A stretch of 52,824 nt of DNA from Akkermansiaceae bacterium. Lineage in GTDB: Bacteria > Verrucomicrobiota > Verrucomicrobiia > Verrucomicrobiales > Akkermansiaceae. Position numbers and translations under genes: made by a program. Positions 34,504 to 44,252 of this stretch are shown here, in pieces (position 1 is the first letter of the stretch; each line of letters opens with the position of its first letter). The notes beneath the pieces are model-generated. The model was not told the DNA's origin, ran no database searches, and saw only the letters and a program-made list of their open reading frames with translations. The stretch is taken from assembly GCA_903934285.1 (NCBI GenBank), contig CAIZNN010000135.1, positions 1 through 52,824 of the forward strand, in the 5' to 3' direction.

Positions 34504-35256
34504 ATGAGCGCCCCTACCTACCAAGCCGCCGTCTTCGGCGCCACCTCCTCAATCTGCCAGGAGACCCTCCGGGCCATGCTCAGGCAACAGCCCGCCCGCT
34601 TGCTGCTCATCGGCAGGAATGCGGGGAAATTGGCCGCGGTGGCCGACGACCTGCGCTGCCGTGGCGCGGAGTGCCTCACCCTAACAGCACCCCTGGCCGA
34701 CTTCGCCACCGACTGGGCCAGTTTGCTACCACAGCACTCCGCCAATCGTCCGTGGGATCTCTTCCTGCTCGCCCACGGAACCATGCCGGACCAAGAACAG
34801 GCGCTCGCAGACGGCAACTCCCTGGCCGAGGTCCTCGCCGTCAACTTCGTTAGTCCCGCCGTCATTGCAGCCGCCTGCGGCGCCATTCTCGACCGCCAAG
34901 GACACGGCACCCTTGCCGTCATCGGCTCAGTGGCGGGCGACCGGGGGCGCGGCTCGAATTTCGTCTACGGCTCCGCCAAGGCCGGTCTCGACACCTTCCT
35001 GGCGGGCATGCGGCACCGCTTTGCCAAGCGCCAGCGCATCAAAATCGTCACGCTCAAACCGGGCATGACCGACTCGCCGATGACCGCCCACCTCACCAAA
35101 GGCCCGCTGTTCAGCTCGGCGGATCGAGTTGGCGCTTTAGCTTGGCAAGCCATTCGAGCGGGTACGCCGGTGGCCTACTTGCCCGGATGGTGGAAACTCG
35201 TGATGACCCTCATCCGGTGGCTCCCGGAAATGGTTCTCCATCGCACCCGGCTCTGA
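34504..35256 (+). CDS. dprE2: DprE2-like short-chain dehydrogenase (decaprenylphosphoryl-arabinose synthesis)
   Basis: The product has 250 residues of the SDR fold. The glycine motif reads VFGATSSICQE. The active-site Ser (VIGSVAG) and YGSAK (Tyr-x-x-x-Lys) are present. A hydrophobic patch lies near the C-terminus (WWKLVMTLIRWLPEMVL), as in DprE2. It would reduce the 2-keto intermediate made by DprE1 with NADH to give decaprenylphosphoryl-arabinose. It starts 45 bases after dprE1 on the same strand. The substrate is inferred from operon context, not from the sequence of the SDR itself. Confidence 0.8.
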   Translation: MSAPTYQAAVFGATSSICQETLRAMLRQQPARLLLIGRNAGKLAAVADDLRCRGAECLTLTAPLADFATDWASLLPQHSANRPWDLFLLAHGTMPDQEQALADGNSLAEVLAVNFVSPAVIAAACGAILDRQGHGTLAVIGSVAGDRGRGSNFVYGSAKAGLDTFLAGMRHRFAKRQRIKIVTLKPGMTDSPMTAHLTKGPLFSSADRVGALAWQAIRAGTPVAYLPGWWKLVMTLIRWLPEMVLHRTRL

Positions 35257-35324
35257 CCCATCCTGGCGCCACCATAGCGAGGGTCTGCGCCGGCGCGAAA
35301 AACTAATTCCGCGGCGGTTTGCGC

Positions 35325-35963
35325 TCAGTCCTGTTTCCCGGCGAGCAACTTGAAGGCAATGGCGGCGACCACCCCGGCGACCAGTTGCGTGGCGATGTAG
35401 GCCACGAGCATCGCCAGCGGCAGTTTGCCGATCACCGCCAAGCCGATGGCCACCGCCGGATTGAAGACCCCCAGCGAGATCGATCCGACGGTGAAGGCAC
35501 CCACCAGCACAATGCCGCCGATGGCCAGGCCGTAGAACGAATTGCCCGCCGTGGCCTTGGCCGTGGCGGTGTTCAGCACGGTCCACACCAACGCGAAGGT
35601 GAACAAAAACTCGGCCAGCAACACCGGCAACATCTGGCCATCCAGCTTGGCCATTTCCACCTTGCCGGCCGGCACCAACACCCATGCCGCGAACACCGCC
35701 AGCACCGCGCCAACTCCCTGCCCCAGCCAATAAAATGGCAAATCCTTGAAATCGCACTTGCCGCGCAAGCACACCCCCAGCGTCACCGCCGGGTTGAAGT
35801 GGCCGCCGGAAATGTGCCCGCCGCCGTAAATCATGAGCCCTAGAATCAGACCGATCGCCACCGGTGCCATGGGCCCGGCGCTGCCAAAGACCGCCGCCAC
35901 ACATACGGTGACGACAAGGAAGAAGGTTCCGATCAACTCGACGAGGTAGGATTTGATGTTCAT
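35325..35963 (-). CDS. MIP-family channel (aquaporin-like) with altered second half-pore
   Basis: The product has 212 residues with six membrane spans. Two NPA boxes are present: GGHFNPAVT (Asn at residue 57) and GVFNPAVAI (Asn at residue 168). In AqpZ and GlpF the second box is NPAR, and this Arg forms the aromatic/arginine filter. Here the residue is Val. The helix-5 position, His in AqpZ, also appears small or aliphatic. Substrate could therefore be wider than water: a neutral solute or gas is possible. The gene has no partner on its strand and lies tail to tail with dprE2, 68 bases away. Confidence 0.9.
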   Translation of the reverse strand: MNIKSYLVELIGTFFLVVTVCVAAVFGSAGPMAPVAIGLILGLMIYGGGHISGGHFNPAVTLGVCLRGKCDFKDLPFYWLGQGVGAVLAVFAAWVLVPAGKVEMAKLDGQMLPVLLAEFLFTFALVWTVLNTATAKATAGNSFYGLAIGGIVLVGAFTVGSISLGVFNPAVAIGLAVIGKLPLAMLVAYIATQLVAGVVAAIAFKLLAGKQD

Positions 35964-36207
35964 GGCGTCGCCGATGAAATCACAACCGCAGGCGCCCAGT
36001 CAAGCTTGGAGTTGGCATCGCGCCGTCATCTTTCCCGAAAATCCCCTTCTTTGGCCTTGTCATCCGCCGCAAGCCAGCTAGTTTCGCCCTCCGTTTCCCT
36101 TTCTTCTGGCAGGCGGTTGGCGCCCCGGTGCCTCGCCAGAAGCCACATTCCCGGGGCATCATCGGCAGGAAAACGAACCAACAACACAACCCCAAACCAA
36201 ACACACC
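35964..36207 (+). promoter_or_regulatory. Upstream region of rpsA, A/C-rich leader
   Basis: 244 bases between the divergent aquaporin and rpsA genes. The last 40 bases before 36208 are A/C-rich (ACCAACAACACAACCCC, then AAACACACC) and lack a Shine-Dalgarno sequence. No clear -35/-10 pair is seen. Confidence 0.35.
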
Positions 36208-37911
36208 ATGAGTACCGCCCTCGCGGAACCCACCAACCAAGAACTGAACGACCTGATCGACTCCAAATTCCGCGAATTCCGCGAAGGGTCGATCGTCAAG
36301 GGCACGATTCTCGAAATCCGCCCCCAAGTCGTTCTCGTGGACGTCGGCTACAAATCTGAAGGAGCCATCCCGTCCAATGAATTCGAAGACGAGGAAATCG
36401 AAATCGGCGACGAAATCGAAGTCCTGCTCGAAAAACTCGAAAATGAAGAGGGCATGGTCGTGCTCTCCAAGGAAAAGGCCGCCCACAAGCAGAACTGGGA
36501 AAAGATCGTCAAAGTCTTCCAAGACGGCGGTCTGGTCCGTGGCAAAGTCAAGGCCGTCGTCAAAGGCGGGCTTACCGTCAACGTCGGCGTCGAAGCGTTC
36601 CTGCCCGGCTCACAGGTGGACATCATTCCCCCCAAGGATCTCAACGAATACGTCGGCAATGTCTACGAATTCAAAATCGTCAAGGTCAACGACGAGCGCA
36701 AAAACATCGTGCTGTCGCGCCGCGAAGTCATCGAGGCCGAGCGCTCCGAATTGCGCCAGCGCTTCCTCCAAACCGTCAAGATTGGCGACAAGGTCACCGG
36801 CGCGATCAAGAACATCACCGACTTCGGCGCCTTCGTCGATCTCCAGGGCATGGACGGCCTGCTGCACATCACCGACATGTCGTGGGGCCGCATCAACCAT
36901 CCTTCCGAATTGCTGCACATCGGGCAGTCCGTCGATGTCGTCATCCTCGATGTGGACCGCGAAAAAGAACGCGTCTCCCTCGGCCTCAAGCAAATGTCGG
37001 AAAACCCCTGGGAAGACATCGAACGCAAATACCCGATCGGCCACAACGTGCGCGGCCGCGTCACCAAGTTGCTGCCCTACGGTGCCTTTGTCGAAATCGA
37101 ACGCGGCGTCGAAGGCCTCGTCCATGTCTCCGAACTCTCCTGGGTCAAGCGCATCACCCGCCCCAGCGATGTGCTCGAAATCGGCCAGGAAATCCACGCC
37201 GTCGTGCTGGGCATCAGCATCGAGGAACAGAAAATCTCCCTCGGCGTGCGCCAGCTCGATACCAACCCGTGGGATGAAATCGAACTCCGCTACCCGGTCG
37301 GCGCCACCATCAAGGGCCCGGTTCGCAACCTCACCGCTTACGGCGCGTTTGTCGAACTCGAAGAAGGCATCGATGGCATGATCCATGTCTCCGACATGTC
37401 GTGGACCCGCAAAATCAACCACCCGTCCGAAGTCCTCAAGAAAAACGACGAAGTGGAAGCCGTGGTGCTCGCCATCGACAAGGCCAACCAACGCGTCTCC
37501 CTCGGCATCAAACAAACCGAAGAAGACCCCTGGAGCATCATCGACAACCGCTTCAAAGTGGGCGACCTGGTCAAGGGCACGGTGGCCAAAATCGCCTCCT
37601 TCGGCGCCTTCATCAGTCTCGATGGCGACATCGACGGCCTCATCCACATCTCGCAACTCAGCGAGGATCATGTCGAAAAGGTCAAGGACATCATCAAGGT
37701 CGGCGATGCCGTCGAAGCCCGCGTCATCAAGGTCGACAAAGTCGAACGCCGCATCGGCCTCTCGATCAAGGCCGTCAACTACAGCGACGAACAACTCAAG
37801 AAGGAAAGCGCCAACTTCGAAAGCCTGCGTCCGTCCAGCGAGATGGTCGGCCTCGAACAAGCGTTCAACCTCGCCGCCGCCGCCTCCGAAGATTGGAGCC
37901 CCGGCGAATGA
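36208..37911 (+). CDS. rpsA: 30S ribosomal protein S1
   Basis: The product has 567 residues with six S1 (OB-fold) domains starting at about residues 28, 114, 198, 285, 372 and 457. The typical turns F-G-A-F-V-D / Y-G-A-F-V-E / F-G-A-F-I-S occur, as do HITDMSWGRI, HVSELSWVKR and HVSDMSW. The first two domains are the diverged ones that bind the ribosome; domains 3-6 bind mRNA. The length is normal. It has no Shine-Dalgarno sequence, common for rpsA. It ends 24 bases before a strong terminator. Confidence 0.97.
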   Translation: MSTALAEPTNQELNDLIDSKFREFREGSIVKGTILEIRPQVVLVDVGYKSEGAIPSNEFEDEEIEIGDEIEVLLEKLENEEGMVVLSKEKAAHKQNWEKIVKVFQDGGLVRGKVKAVVKGGLTVNVGVEAFLPGSQVDIIPPKDLNEYVGNVYEFKIVKVNDERKNIVLSRREVIEAERSELRQRFLQTVKIGDKVTGAIKNITDFGAFVDLQGMDGLLHITDMSWGRINHPSELLHIGQSVDVVILDVDREKERVSLGLKQMSENPWEDIERKYPIGHNVRGRVTKLLPYGAFVEIERGVEGLVHVSELSWVKRITRPSDVLEIGQEIHAVVLGISIEEQKISLGVRQLDTNPWDEIELRYPVGATIKGPVRNLTAYGAFVELEEGIDGMIHVSDMSWTRKINHPSEVLKKNDEVEAVVLAIDKANQRVSLGIKQTEEDPWSIIDNRFKVGDLVKGTVAKIASFGAFISLDGDIDGLIHISQLSEDHVEKVKDIIKVGDAVEARVIKVDKVERRIGLSIKAVNYSDEQLKKESANFESLRPSSEMVGLEQAFNLAAAASEDWSPGE

Positions 37912-37935
37912 CCGTAGCTTGAGAACCTAACAACC

Positions 37936-38004
37936 AAGGAGGTGGCGAGACCGGGTGTGAACAAGGACCAGTGCCTGTTCACCCCACTCACCACCTCCTT
38001 TTTT
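37936..38004 (+). terminator. Rho-independent terminator of rpsA
   Basis: AAGGAGGTGG (37936-37945) pairs perfectly with CCACCTCCTT (37991-38000), and a T run ends at 38004. Inside lies a second stem (GTGAACA with TGTTCAC). Confidence 0.93.
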
Positions 38005-38087
38005 CGCGCAGGTCAGCGGCGTCAAGTTGAGAAATGGGTCACTGCTCGGGTAGCCGCCCGTGCCGGTAATTGCTAACAACATCCGCC

Positions 38088-40418
38088 ATGAAATCCATCC
38101 TCCTCGCCTGGCTTGGTCTTGTCTGTATCGTCCGCGGCGAGACCAACGGCCCCCCCACGCTTGGCTCCGCCCCCCCGCCGACCATTGCAACCTTGGCTAC
38201 CTTCAGCGAGGCCGATGATGCCTACGCCGCCGATGTTAGAAATGACGATTTGGTCAACTCCGGACAAGTCTCACTGACATCATTCACCAGTTCCGTGCAG
38301 CCGACCTTCGGCGCGGGCGGCCAGAACGACGGCACTTATGGCCTGGCCAATGTCTCGGCCGCCGCCTATTACCACGCTGGCGCGTCCCTGCCGGCCACCC
38401 TCACCTTCACGCTCAATACCGCCGCGCATCCCGAGGGCTACCGGATCAGCGCGATTCACACCTTCGCCGGTTGGAAGGCGGGTGGCACCCAGACCCATGC
38501 CAACCAGAAATACCTCGTCGAGTACCTTCCGGTGGGTGGTTCCGACTGGCTGCTCCTGAAAAACGTGGATTACAGCCCGTTCACGGCCTTGGCCAACACC
38601 CCGGCCAATACCAAGGTCTCCCTAACCGAATCATCCGGCGCTATCGTCACCGCTGTGGCCGCCCTGCGGTTCATTCTGGCAGTCCCCACCGAGTCCGCCG
38701 GTGCTAACAACGGCACCGTGCTGCAGGAAATCGACGTCATCGGCCAGCCGCTGGGTCCCACCATCGACTCGCTCTCGATTGCCAGCCCGACCAGCCGCCA
38801 CATAGTCCAGCGCTCGGCTGCCAACCTGGGCGATATCGCGCTTTCCGGCACTTACACCGGCACTCCTAACACCATCGAGGCACGCGTCGTGGTCATGGCG
38901 GGTGCTGCAAACTCCGGCACCACGACCCACTGGCAGACCATCGTTCCCGCCCCCGCAGCTGGCACTTTCACCGGCACACTTGTCGGGGTGCCCGCCGGCG
39001 GCTGGTATCAACTCGAGGTCCGCACCATCACTAACGGCTACCCGGCCACCCCATCAGCCGTCGATAAAATCGGCGTCGGTGACATCTACATCACCGCCGG
39101 CCAGTCAAACGCCGCCAACTTCGGCAGCCCGGCCTACACGCCGCGCGATGACCGGCTCAGCGTGCGCACCAGCATCACCGCGGCCTCCTGGTGCCTTGCC
39201 GCCGATCCGATGCCCGTGACCGATGGCGGCGGCGGCTCGGTTTGGTCACGCCTCGCTGATGCCCTCGCCGCGGCCGACAACCTCCCTATCGGTTTTCTCT
39301 GCGTCGCCGTCGGCGCCACACAATCCGGCCGGTGGCTGCCAGGTGCCAGCCTCTACGACACCCGCCTCAAACCCGCTGTCCAATCGTTCCCGGCCGGTGG
39401 CTTCCGGGCCATCCTCTGGCATCAGGGGGAATCCGACTCGATAGCTAACATCTCCACCAACACCCACGCGGCGCGCCTCGCCTCGATCATCGCCCAAAGC
39501 CGCCTCGACGCCGGCTGGCGCCTGCCTTGGTATATCGCGGAAGCTGCCTTCCACCCCGTCACCGACTTGTCACAGGAAGAACCCGTGGCGGCAGGCCAGC
39601 GCGCGGCCGCCGCCGCCGATCCGCTCGTCTTCCTCGGCCCAAGCACCGACGGGTTCCACCTCGAAAATGCCAGCGGCGGCAAACTCGCCGACTCCGTGCA
39701 TTTCAATGCCGCAGGCCTGGCCGACCACGCCAACCAGTGGCGCGACATCCTGCGCCAGACCACCACCACAACTCCCCGCAACGGCGGGTTCGAAGACAAC
39801 CGCTCTGCCGCCATCACCGGCCTCTCCCCGCTCGCCGACGGCGCCTGCCACAGCGTCAATATCAGCACCGACAACGCCTCACCCTCGGTCCTGGGATGGC
39901 GCATCCTCACCGCGGACGGCCTCAGTGCCGCCGCCGGATCTAACGGATTCTTCAACCCCGCCGCTGGCACCTACGCCGGGGCCGCGGACACGATCAACAA
40001 CGGCGTGCTTCCCGCCATGGCCGGCCGTCACGTCGCCTTCCTCGACGGCGGCAGCGCGGGCAACTACTTCCTGCACACCACCCGCGCCACGGCCCTGCCT
40101 AACATGACTTATTCCCTCACTGTCGCCATCGGCCTGCGCGATAACCCCGCCACCTTCGGCAACGCGCGCCTCGATGTTCTTGCCGACGGACAAGTGGTCG
40201 CCACCGCCACATTCACCAAGGCGGCGCTCGACAGCCTGCGTGGCGGCACCGCCGCCGGCAGCTTCACCGACGTGACCCTCCACTATCTAACCGGAGACGC
40301 CGTCGCGCCCGGCCAAGCCCTCGCCCTGCGCATCGCCAAAGTCGGCGGGGCCTCGACCGTGCTCGACTTCGACAATGTCCGCTTCACCGCCACGCCAAGC
40401 GGCATCAAGCCGCAATAG
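38088..40418 (+). CDS. Secreted SGNH sialate O-acetylesterase-type esterase
   Basis: The product has 776 residues from ATG 38088, with a signal peptide ending VRGE. Residues to about 210 form an N-terminal beta domain. The catalytic part (about 325-560) has the SGNH motifs YITAGQSNAANF (Ser block), ILWHQGESDS and DSVHFNAAGL (His block). A C-terminal beta domain of about 200 residues (NGGFEDN ... AGRHVAFLDGG) looks like a carbohydrate-binding or surface module. It should remove acetyl groups from polysaccharides or sialic acids outside the cell. It stands alone after the rpsA terminator. Confidence 0.86.
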   Translation: MKSILLAWLGLVCIVRGETNGPPTLGSAPPPTIATLATFSEADDAYAADVRNDDLVNSGQVSLTSFTSSVQPTFGAGGQNDGTYGLANVSAAAYYHAGASLPATLTFTLNTAAHPEGYRISAIHTFAGWKAGGTQTHANQKYLVEYLPVGGSDWLLLKNVDYSPFTALANTPANTKVSLTESSGAIVTAVAALRFILAVPTESAGANNGTVLQEIDVIGQPLGPTIDSLSIASPTSRHIVQRSAANLGDIALSGTYTGTPNTIEARVVVMAGAANSGTTTHWQTIVPAPAAGTFTGTLVGVPAGGWYQLEVRTITNGYPATPSAVDKIGVGDIYITAGQSNAANFGSPAYTPRDDRLSVRTSITAASWCLAADPMPVTDGGGGSVWSRLADALAAADNLPIGFLCVAVGATQSGRWLPGASLYDTRLKPAVQSFPAGGFRAILWHQGESDSIANISTNTHAARLASIIAQSRLDAGWRLPWYIAEAAFHPVTDLSQEEPVAAGQRAAAAADPLVFLGPSTDGFHLENASGGKLADSVHFNAAGLADHANQWRDILRQTTTTTPRNGGFEDNRSAAITGLSPLADGACHSVNISTDNASPSVLGWRILTADGLSAAAGSNGFFNPAAGTYAGAADTINNGVLPAMAGRHVAFLDGGSAGNYFLHTTRATALPNMTYSLTVAIGLRDNPATFGNARLDVLADGQVVATATFTKAALDSLRGGTAAGSFTDVTLHYLTGDAVAPGQALALRIAKVGGASTVLDFDNVRFTATPSGIKPQ

Positions 40419-40525
40419 TCCTTCGACCGGGTTCACTGGCGCCCCGCACCACCCATCCGCGGGCATTCATCTGCATGGCCGCGCATTGATCGGTAGCAGG
40501 GTTTGAGTGCTGGCGGTGCCCGCCA

Positions 40526-42199
40526 TCACTCAAACGCGCTGCCGCCGATGAACTCGCGCAGCAGCGAGGTGGGCGGCACCGCCTCGGCGGAGGCGGAGTT
40601 GACCAATTCCAAAAACCCTAGCAAGCGGCGGGCGTCGACATATTCCGGGTCGGAGGGCTTCACTTCGGAGAGCAACGGGCGCGCGTAGGTTTTGAGCACT
40701 GCCGGTTCGTAGTCAAACGCGGAATTGAACGCCGCGTCCGCCTCCTTTTGATAGGGAAAGATCCACTGTTGTTCGCCGCGCCTCACGGAGCGCCACATTT
40801 GCAGGGTGTGCAACGCGGAACTGCCGCGGCTGCGGTGGTCGCGCACGATGCGCCGCAACAAGCGCAAGTCGGTGGTGGAAATCCGGTTGTTGTTATCCAG
40901 CGTGAGCTGGGTGAGCGCGCTGATGTAGATCTTGAACTTGTGCGCCTCAGCGACGTGCTGGGTGAGGCGCGGATTGAGGCAGTGGATGCCTTCCAGAATG
41001 ACGATTTGGCCGTTGGCGAGTTTGAGTCGGTTGCCGCGGAATTCCTTGAGCCCCTGCGCAAAGTTGAAGGTGGGAATGGCCACTTCCTCGCCCGCTTCCA
41101 GCGCCAACAAATGAGCATTGAACATCTCCAAATCCACCGCGTCAATGTGCTCGAAATCGTGGCCGCCATTGCCATCGCTGGGCGTGTGGTCGCGGTTCTT
41201 GAAATAATTGTCCACTTCCAAGCGCACCGCCTTGAGTCCATTGACCCGCAAATGAATCTCCAGTCGCTTGGAAAAAGTCGTCTTGCCCGATGACGACGGC
41301 CCCGCGATGAGCACAAACTTCGGCCGCGTTTTGGCACTGGCGATGTGATCGGCGATCTGCCCCAACTTTTTTTCCTGCAGCACCTCACACAGGTGAATCA
41401 CCGAGGGCAGGCGCTGTTCGGCGACGGTCTGATTCAGGTCGGCGATGCAGGTGATATCGAGATTGCGGCCCCACTGTTTGTGTTCCACAAAGATTTTCTG
41501 CAAATGCGGCTGCTTGAAGAACGGGGCAAACTTCACCCCGCCAGCACACCATTGCGGGAACAACAACACCAAGCCCTGCGCGTAGGGCAACAACTTGAAG
41601 TGGTTGAGCACACCTGTGGACTGGGTCAACACGCCGTAACCGATATCACTGAACTCCTCACAACAAAACATCACTATGCGCGGCGGATTGCGGTAACGCA
41701 GCAGATTGAGCTTATCGGTCTGGCGCGCGCCTTCCAACATCTGGCAGGCTTCCACAAAGCCGATCTTGCGCCGCACCAACGCAATGTCCCGCCGCACCAA
41801 CTCGCGCAGGTGCCCATCAATGCGCTGGAGCAACTCCCCGCTCAGGCCGCCGGGGGCACACTGCGAGAAGGTGCAGTAGTACCCATCGCCGATCGAATGC
41901 TCGACGGCAAACTCGCACTCGGGCACCAAATCGCGCACCGCCTTGGCAATCAGAAACGACAGCGAGCGCCGGTAGACATACTCGCCGTGCGGGTCAGCCA
42001 GGGTCAAAAACTGCACCGCGCTGTTGACCTGCAGCGGAAACGACAGCGAACAAATGTCGTTGTTGACCAGGGCGGCCAGATAGGGCAGCCCGTTAGGCGC
42101 GCTGCGGCCAGGCAGCAACTCGGCCACCGTGGTTTGAGGGCCGCAACTATGCACCTGCCCGTCTGGCAGCGTGATTTGAATCGTATGGCTGGGTGACAT
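40526..42199 (-). CDS. TGS-domain nucleoside (uridine) kinase
   Basis: The product has 557 residues from the ATG at 42199-42197; the longer frame upstream has no domain. The N-terminus is a TGS domain (residues about 5-65), followed by a part like the second additional domain of threonyl-tRNA synthetase (VEHSIGDGYYC). The C-terminal half is a P-loop kinase with IAGPSSSGKTTFSKRL and a phosphoribulokinase/uridine kinase-like core (EVDNYFKNRD, VILEGIHCLNPRL). This domain order is known from nucleoside kinases of Bacteroidetes and Chlamydiae/Verrucomicrobia relatives. The likely substrate is a pyrimidine nucleoside; this is not proved. It is divergent to coaD. Confidence 0.88.
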   Translation of the reverse strand: MSPSHTIQITLPDGQVHSCGPQTTVAELLPGRSAPNGLPYLAALVNNDICSLSFPLQVNSAVQFLTLADPHGEYVYRRSLSFLIAKAVRDLVPECEFAVEHSIGDGYYCTFSQCAPGGLSGELLQRIDGHLRELVRRDIALVRRKIGFVEACQMLEGARQTDKLNLLRYRNPPRIVMFCCEEFSDIGYGVLTQSTGVLNHFKLLPYAQGLVLLFPQWCAGGVKFAPFFKQPHLQKIFVEHKQWGRNLDITCIADLNQTVAEQRLPSVIHLCEVLQEKKLGQIADHIASAKTRPKFVLIAGPSSSGKTTFSKRLEIHLRVNGLKAVRLEVDNYFKNRDHTPSDGNGGHDFEHIDAVDLEMFNAHLLALEAGEEVAIPTFNFAQGLKEFRGNRLKLANGQIVILEGIHCLNPRLTQHVAEAHKFKIYISALTQLTLDNNNRISTTDLRLLRRIVRDHRSRGSSALHTLQMWRSVRRGEQQWIFPYQKEADAAFNSAFDYEPAVLKTYARPLLSEVKPSDPEYVDARRLLGFLELVNSASAEAVPPTSLLREFIGGSAFE

Positions 42200-42391
42200 G
42201 GGGGATGCGGGTTGAACTCCGGATGCCCGGAGTTGCCTGCCGCGGCGCGCAGCATCAACCCCTCGCACCCCTTCAACTAGCCACAGACCCCACCCGCTTG
42301 TCAATGGCCCACAGCGCCGGGCTCGCCACAATCGGCGTCGCAGCCCTGCCCCGTGGCTGGCACGCGCAGGCCATGCGCGGGCAATTTGGGG

Positions 42392-42419
42392 TTTGCATGG
42401 GCCCAAACCATGCTAGATT
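42392..42419 (+). promoter_or_regulatory. Predicted sigma70-type promoter of coaD
   Basis: TTTGCA (42392-42397), 16-base spacer, TAGATT (42414-42419). The ATG at 42426 is 6 bases after the -10, so the mRNA would be leaderless. The rest of 42200-42391 shows nothing else. Confidence 0.5.
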
Positions 42420-42425
42420 CGCGGC

Positions 42426-42953
42426 ATGCGCACCGCCGTCTATGCTGGCTCCTTTGATCCGCCCACCAATGGTCACCTGTGGATGATCCAACGCGGGCTG
42501 GAATTGTTTGACATCCTGATTGTGGCTATCGGCGAGAACCGCTCCAAGCATTACACGTTTTCCGTCGAGGATCGCCTGCAGATGCTGCGGGCCTCCATCC
42601 CGCCCTGCGATCGCCTCAGCATCGTGCAATTCGACAACCGCTATCTGGTGGACTATGCCAAACTGATGGAAGCCGGCTACATCTTGCGCGGCATCCGCTC
42701 GACCCATGACTATGAATATGAGCGGGTGATGCGCCACATCAACTCCGACATGGCACCGGAGATCAACACGGTGTTTCTGATGCCGCCCCGCGATATCGCC
42801 GAACTCTCCTCCAACATGGTCAAAGGCCTCACCGGCCCCCACGGCTGGGAAGACAACGTCCGCCGCTACGTCCCCCCTCCCGTCCTCGCAGCCCTCGCCG
42901 CCCGCCACTCCAGCCACTCCAGCAACTCCAGCCACAGCCCTACCAGTCTCTAA
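42426..42953 (+). CDS. coaD: Phosphopantetheine adenylyltransferase
   Basis: The product has 175 residues. It starts with the nucleotidyltransferase motif [13 protein letters not shown] (T/HxGH). [12 protein letters not shown] and the SSNMVKGL segment are also typical for CoaD. It transfers AMP to 4'-phosphopantetheine, the penultimate step of coenzyme A synthesis, in the cytoplasm. The C-terminal tail [11 protein letters not shown] is encoded by a CCACTCCAG-like tandem repeat (42903-42935) and is not part of the fold. The last 14 bases overlap the end of the convergent UroD-family gene. Confidence 0.9.
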   Translation: MRTAVYAGSFDPPTNGHLWMIQRGLELFDILIVAIGENRSKHYTFSVEDRLQMLRASIPPCDRLSIVQFDNRYLVDYAKLMEAGYILRGIRSTHDYEYERVMRHINSDMAPEINTVFLMPPRDIAELSSNMVKGLTGPHGWEDNVRRYVPPPVLAALAARHSSHSSNSSHSPTSL

Positions 42954-44094
42954 CCAACTGCACCATCGTTTCGTAGTTGCGCAGGGTCCCCGGCGACAAG
43001 GTCCGGCCATAAGGACTGGCGGAGGGCAGCAAGACGAAGCCGCGACCCTCGCCGGCCGTGCCTTGGTCGAGCGCGCGTTTCACCTTCTCGGCGAAACGGG
43101 GGGTGGGCAGCATCTCGATGTCGGCAATTTCCAGATTGCCGAACAGCACGAGCTGTCGGCCATGGCGTTGCCGCACCGCGCCTAATTCCATATCGCCTTG
43201 CGGTGGCGGTTCGATCGGGTCGAGGGCATCGGCGCCCATGCCCGCGATCAGGTCGAGGATGTTTTTCAAGCGCCCATGGCAATGGACCCGCGCGTAGCCA
43301 CCATGAGCTTGAATCGCGCGGATCATCGGGGTGACGTAGCGGACAACATATGCGTCAAACAGGTGCGGCGGCAAATACGGCTCGGAGGCGTACTCCGGGC
43401 CGTAGATGCGCCACAGCCGCCCGGGAAACCGCCGGCTCACCTCGGCCGTGCGCGGCTGGATGACGCGCGCCATTTTTTCCAGCAAGCGATGAAACAATGC
43501 CGGCTCGGCAAATGCCAGCACCACGTAATCCTCCATGCTGAACAACGCGGCGGCGGCGCAAAGCGGGTCTTCCGTATCCACCATCACGATGCCCCGGTCC
43601 CCCAGCGCAGTCTCTTCGGCTTCCAGCGGCGCGGTATCGATGTGTTCCTCGAACACCTCGTCCGGGATCTTTAGGTAGGCTTCCACATCGGCCGCATCCT
43701 TGAGCAGGTGTTCGACCGTCCAAACCGTGTTGACCTGCCGCTCGCGCTTGGTCACCTGCGTCAACTCCCGCCCGGCGACATTGAGCACGGTGCGTGTGAC
43801 ACGCGTCTCGCCGTCGTCGATGGTGTCTTCGCGGAAGAACTCATGCCAGCACCCGCTGGCGGTGGAGCCGATCGGGTCGATCGAGCGGGCCCGCACCGGA
43901 CTCATCATGCGGATGATGTCGGTGTGGTCTTCCGCGAGTTGCACCAGCGGTTGCCAGTCGGGCGAGTTATAGATGTTGTATGGATCGGGATCCGTCGCAT
44001 CTATCGAGAATCCGGTGATCTCATAGAAGTTCACCGGCGGCCGGTCCACCGGTTCGCCGCGCAAGGTGGCCATCAATCGATCACGTCGTGTCAT
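42940..44094 (-). CDS. Uroporphyrinogen decarboxylase (UroD) family protein
   Basis: The product has 384 residues with the UroD-superfamily barrel. It opens with [20 protein letters not shown], the usual start of the corrinoid-dependent methyltransferase (MtaA/MtbA-like) branch, and not of Hem[24 protein letters not shown] near residue 270 is the position of the zinc-site His (H-x-C in known enzymes; here H-C-H). No corrinoid protein gene is nearby. Methyl transfer is inferred; the substrate is unknown. Tail-to-tail overlap with coaD suggests no shared transcript. Confidence 0.82.
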   Translation of the reverse strand: MTRRDRLMATLRGEPVDRPPVNFYEITGFSIDATDPDPYNIYNSPDWQPLVQLAEDHTDIIRMMSPVRARSIDPIGSTASGCWHEFFREDTIDDGETRVTRTVLNVAGRELTQVTKRERQVNTVWTVEHLLKDAADVEAYLKIPDEVFEEHIDTAPLEAEETALGDRGIVMVDTEDPLCAAAALFSMEDYVVLAFAEPALFHRLLEKMARVIQPRTAEVSRRFPGRLWRIYGPEYASEPYLPPHLFDAYVVRYVTPMIRAIQAHGGYARVHCHGRLKNILDLIAGMGADALDPIEPPPQGDMELGAVRQRHGRQLVLFGNLEIADIEMLPTPRFAEKVKRALDQGTAGEGRGFVLLPSASPYGRTLSPGTLRNYETMVQLVRDW

Positions 44095-44252
44095 ATCTGT
44101 GTCAGTTTCATGGTCGGGCGGGTTGTGGACGGGCGGTTTTCACTGGGATTGATCCTTGCCGGCTGGCGCATTCTCCCGCGGTGAGGATGGCAGGTGATTT
44201 CGCATGGGGGCAAGAAATATGCCCAAAACAATGGCAGCGCAACAGCCGAATG

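Noticed and set aside
36610..37860. 416-codon open frame on the minus strand
   Set aside because: Antisense to rpsA; the repetitive look comes from the S1 repeats.
40526..42406. Longer N-terminus of the nucleoside kinase
   Set aside because: The 69 extra residues are Arg/Gly-rich and precede a clear TGS-domain start at 42199.
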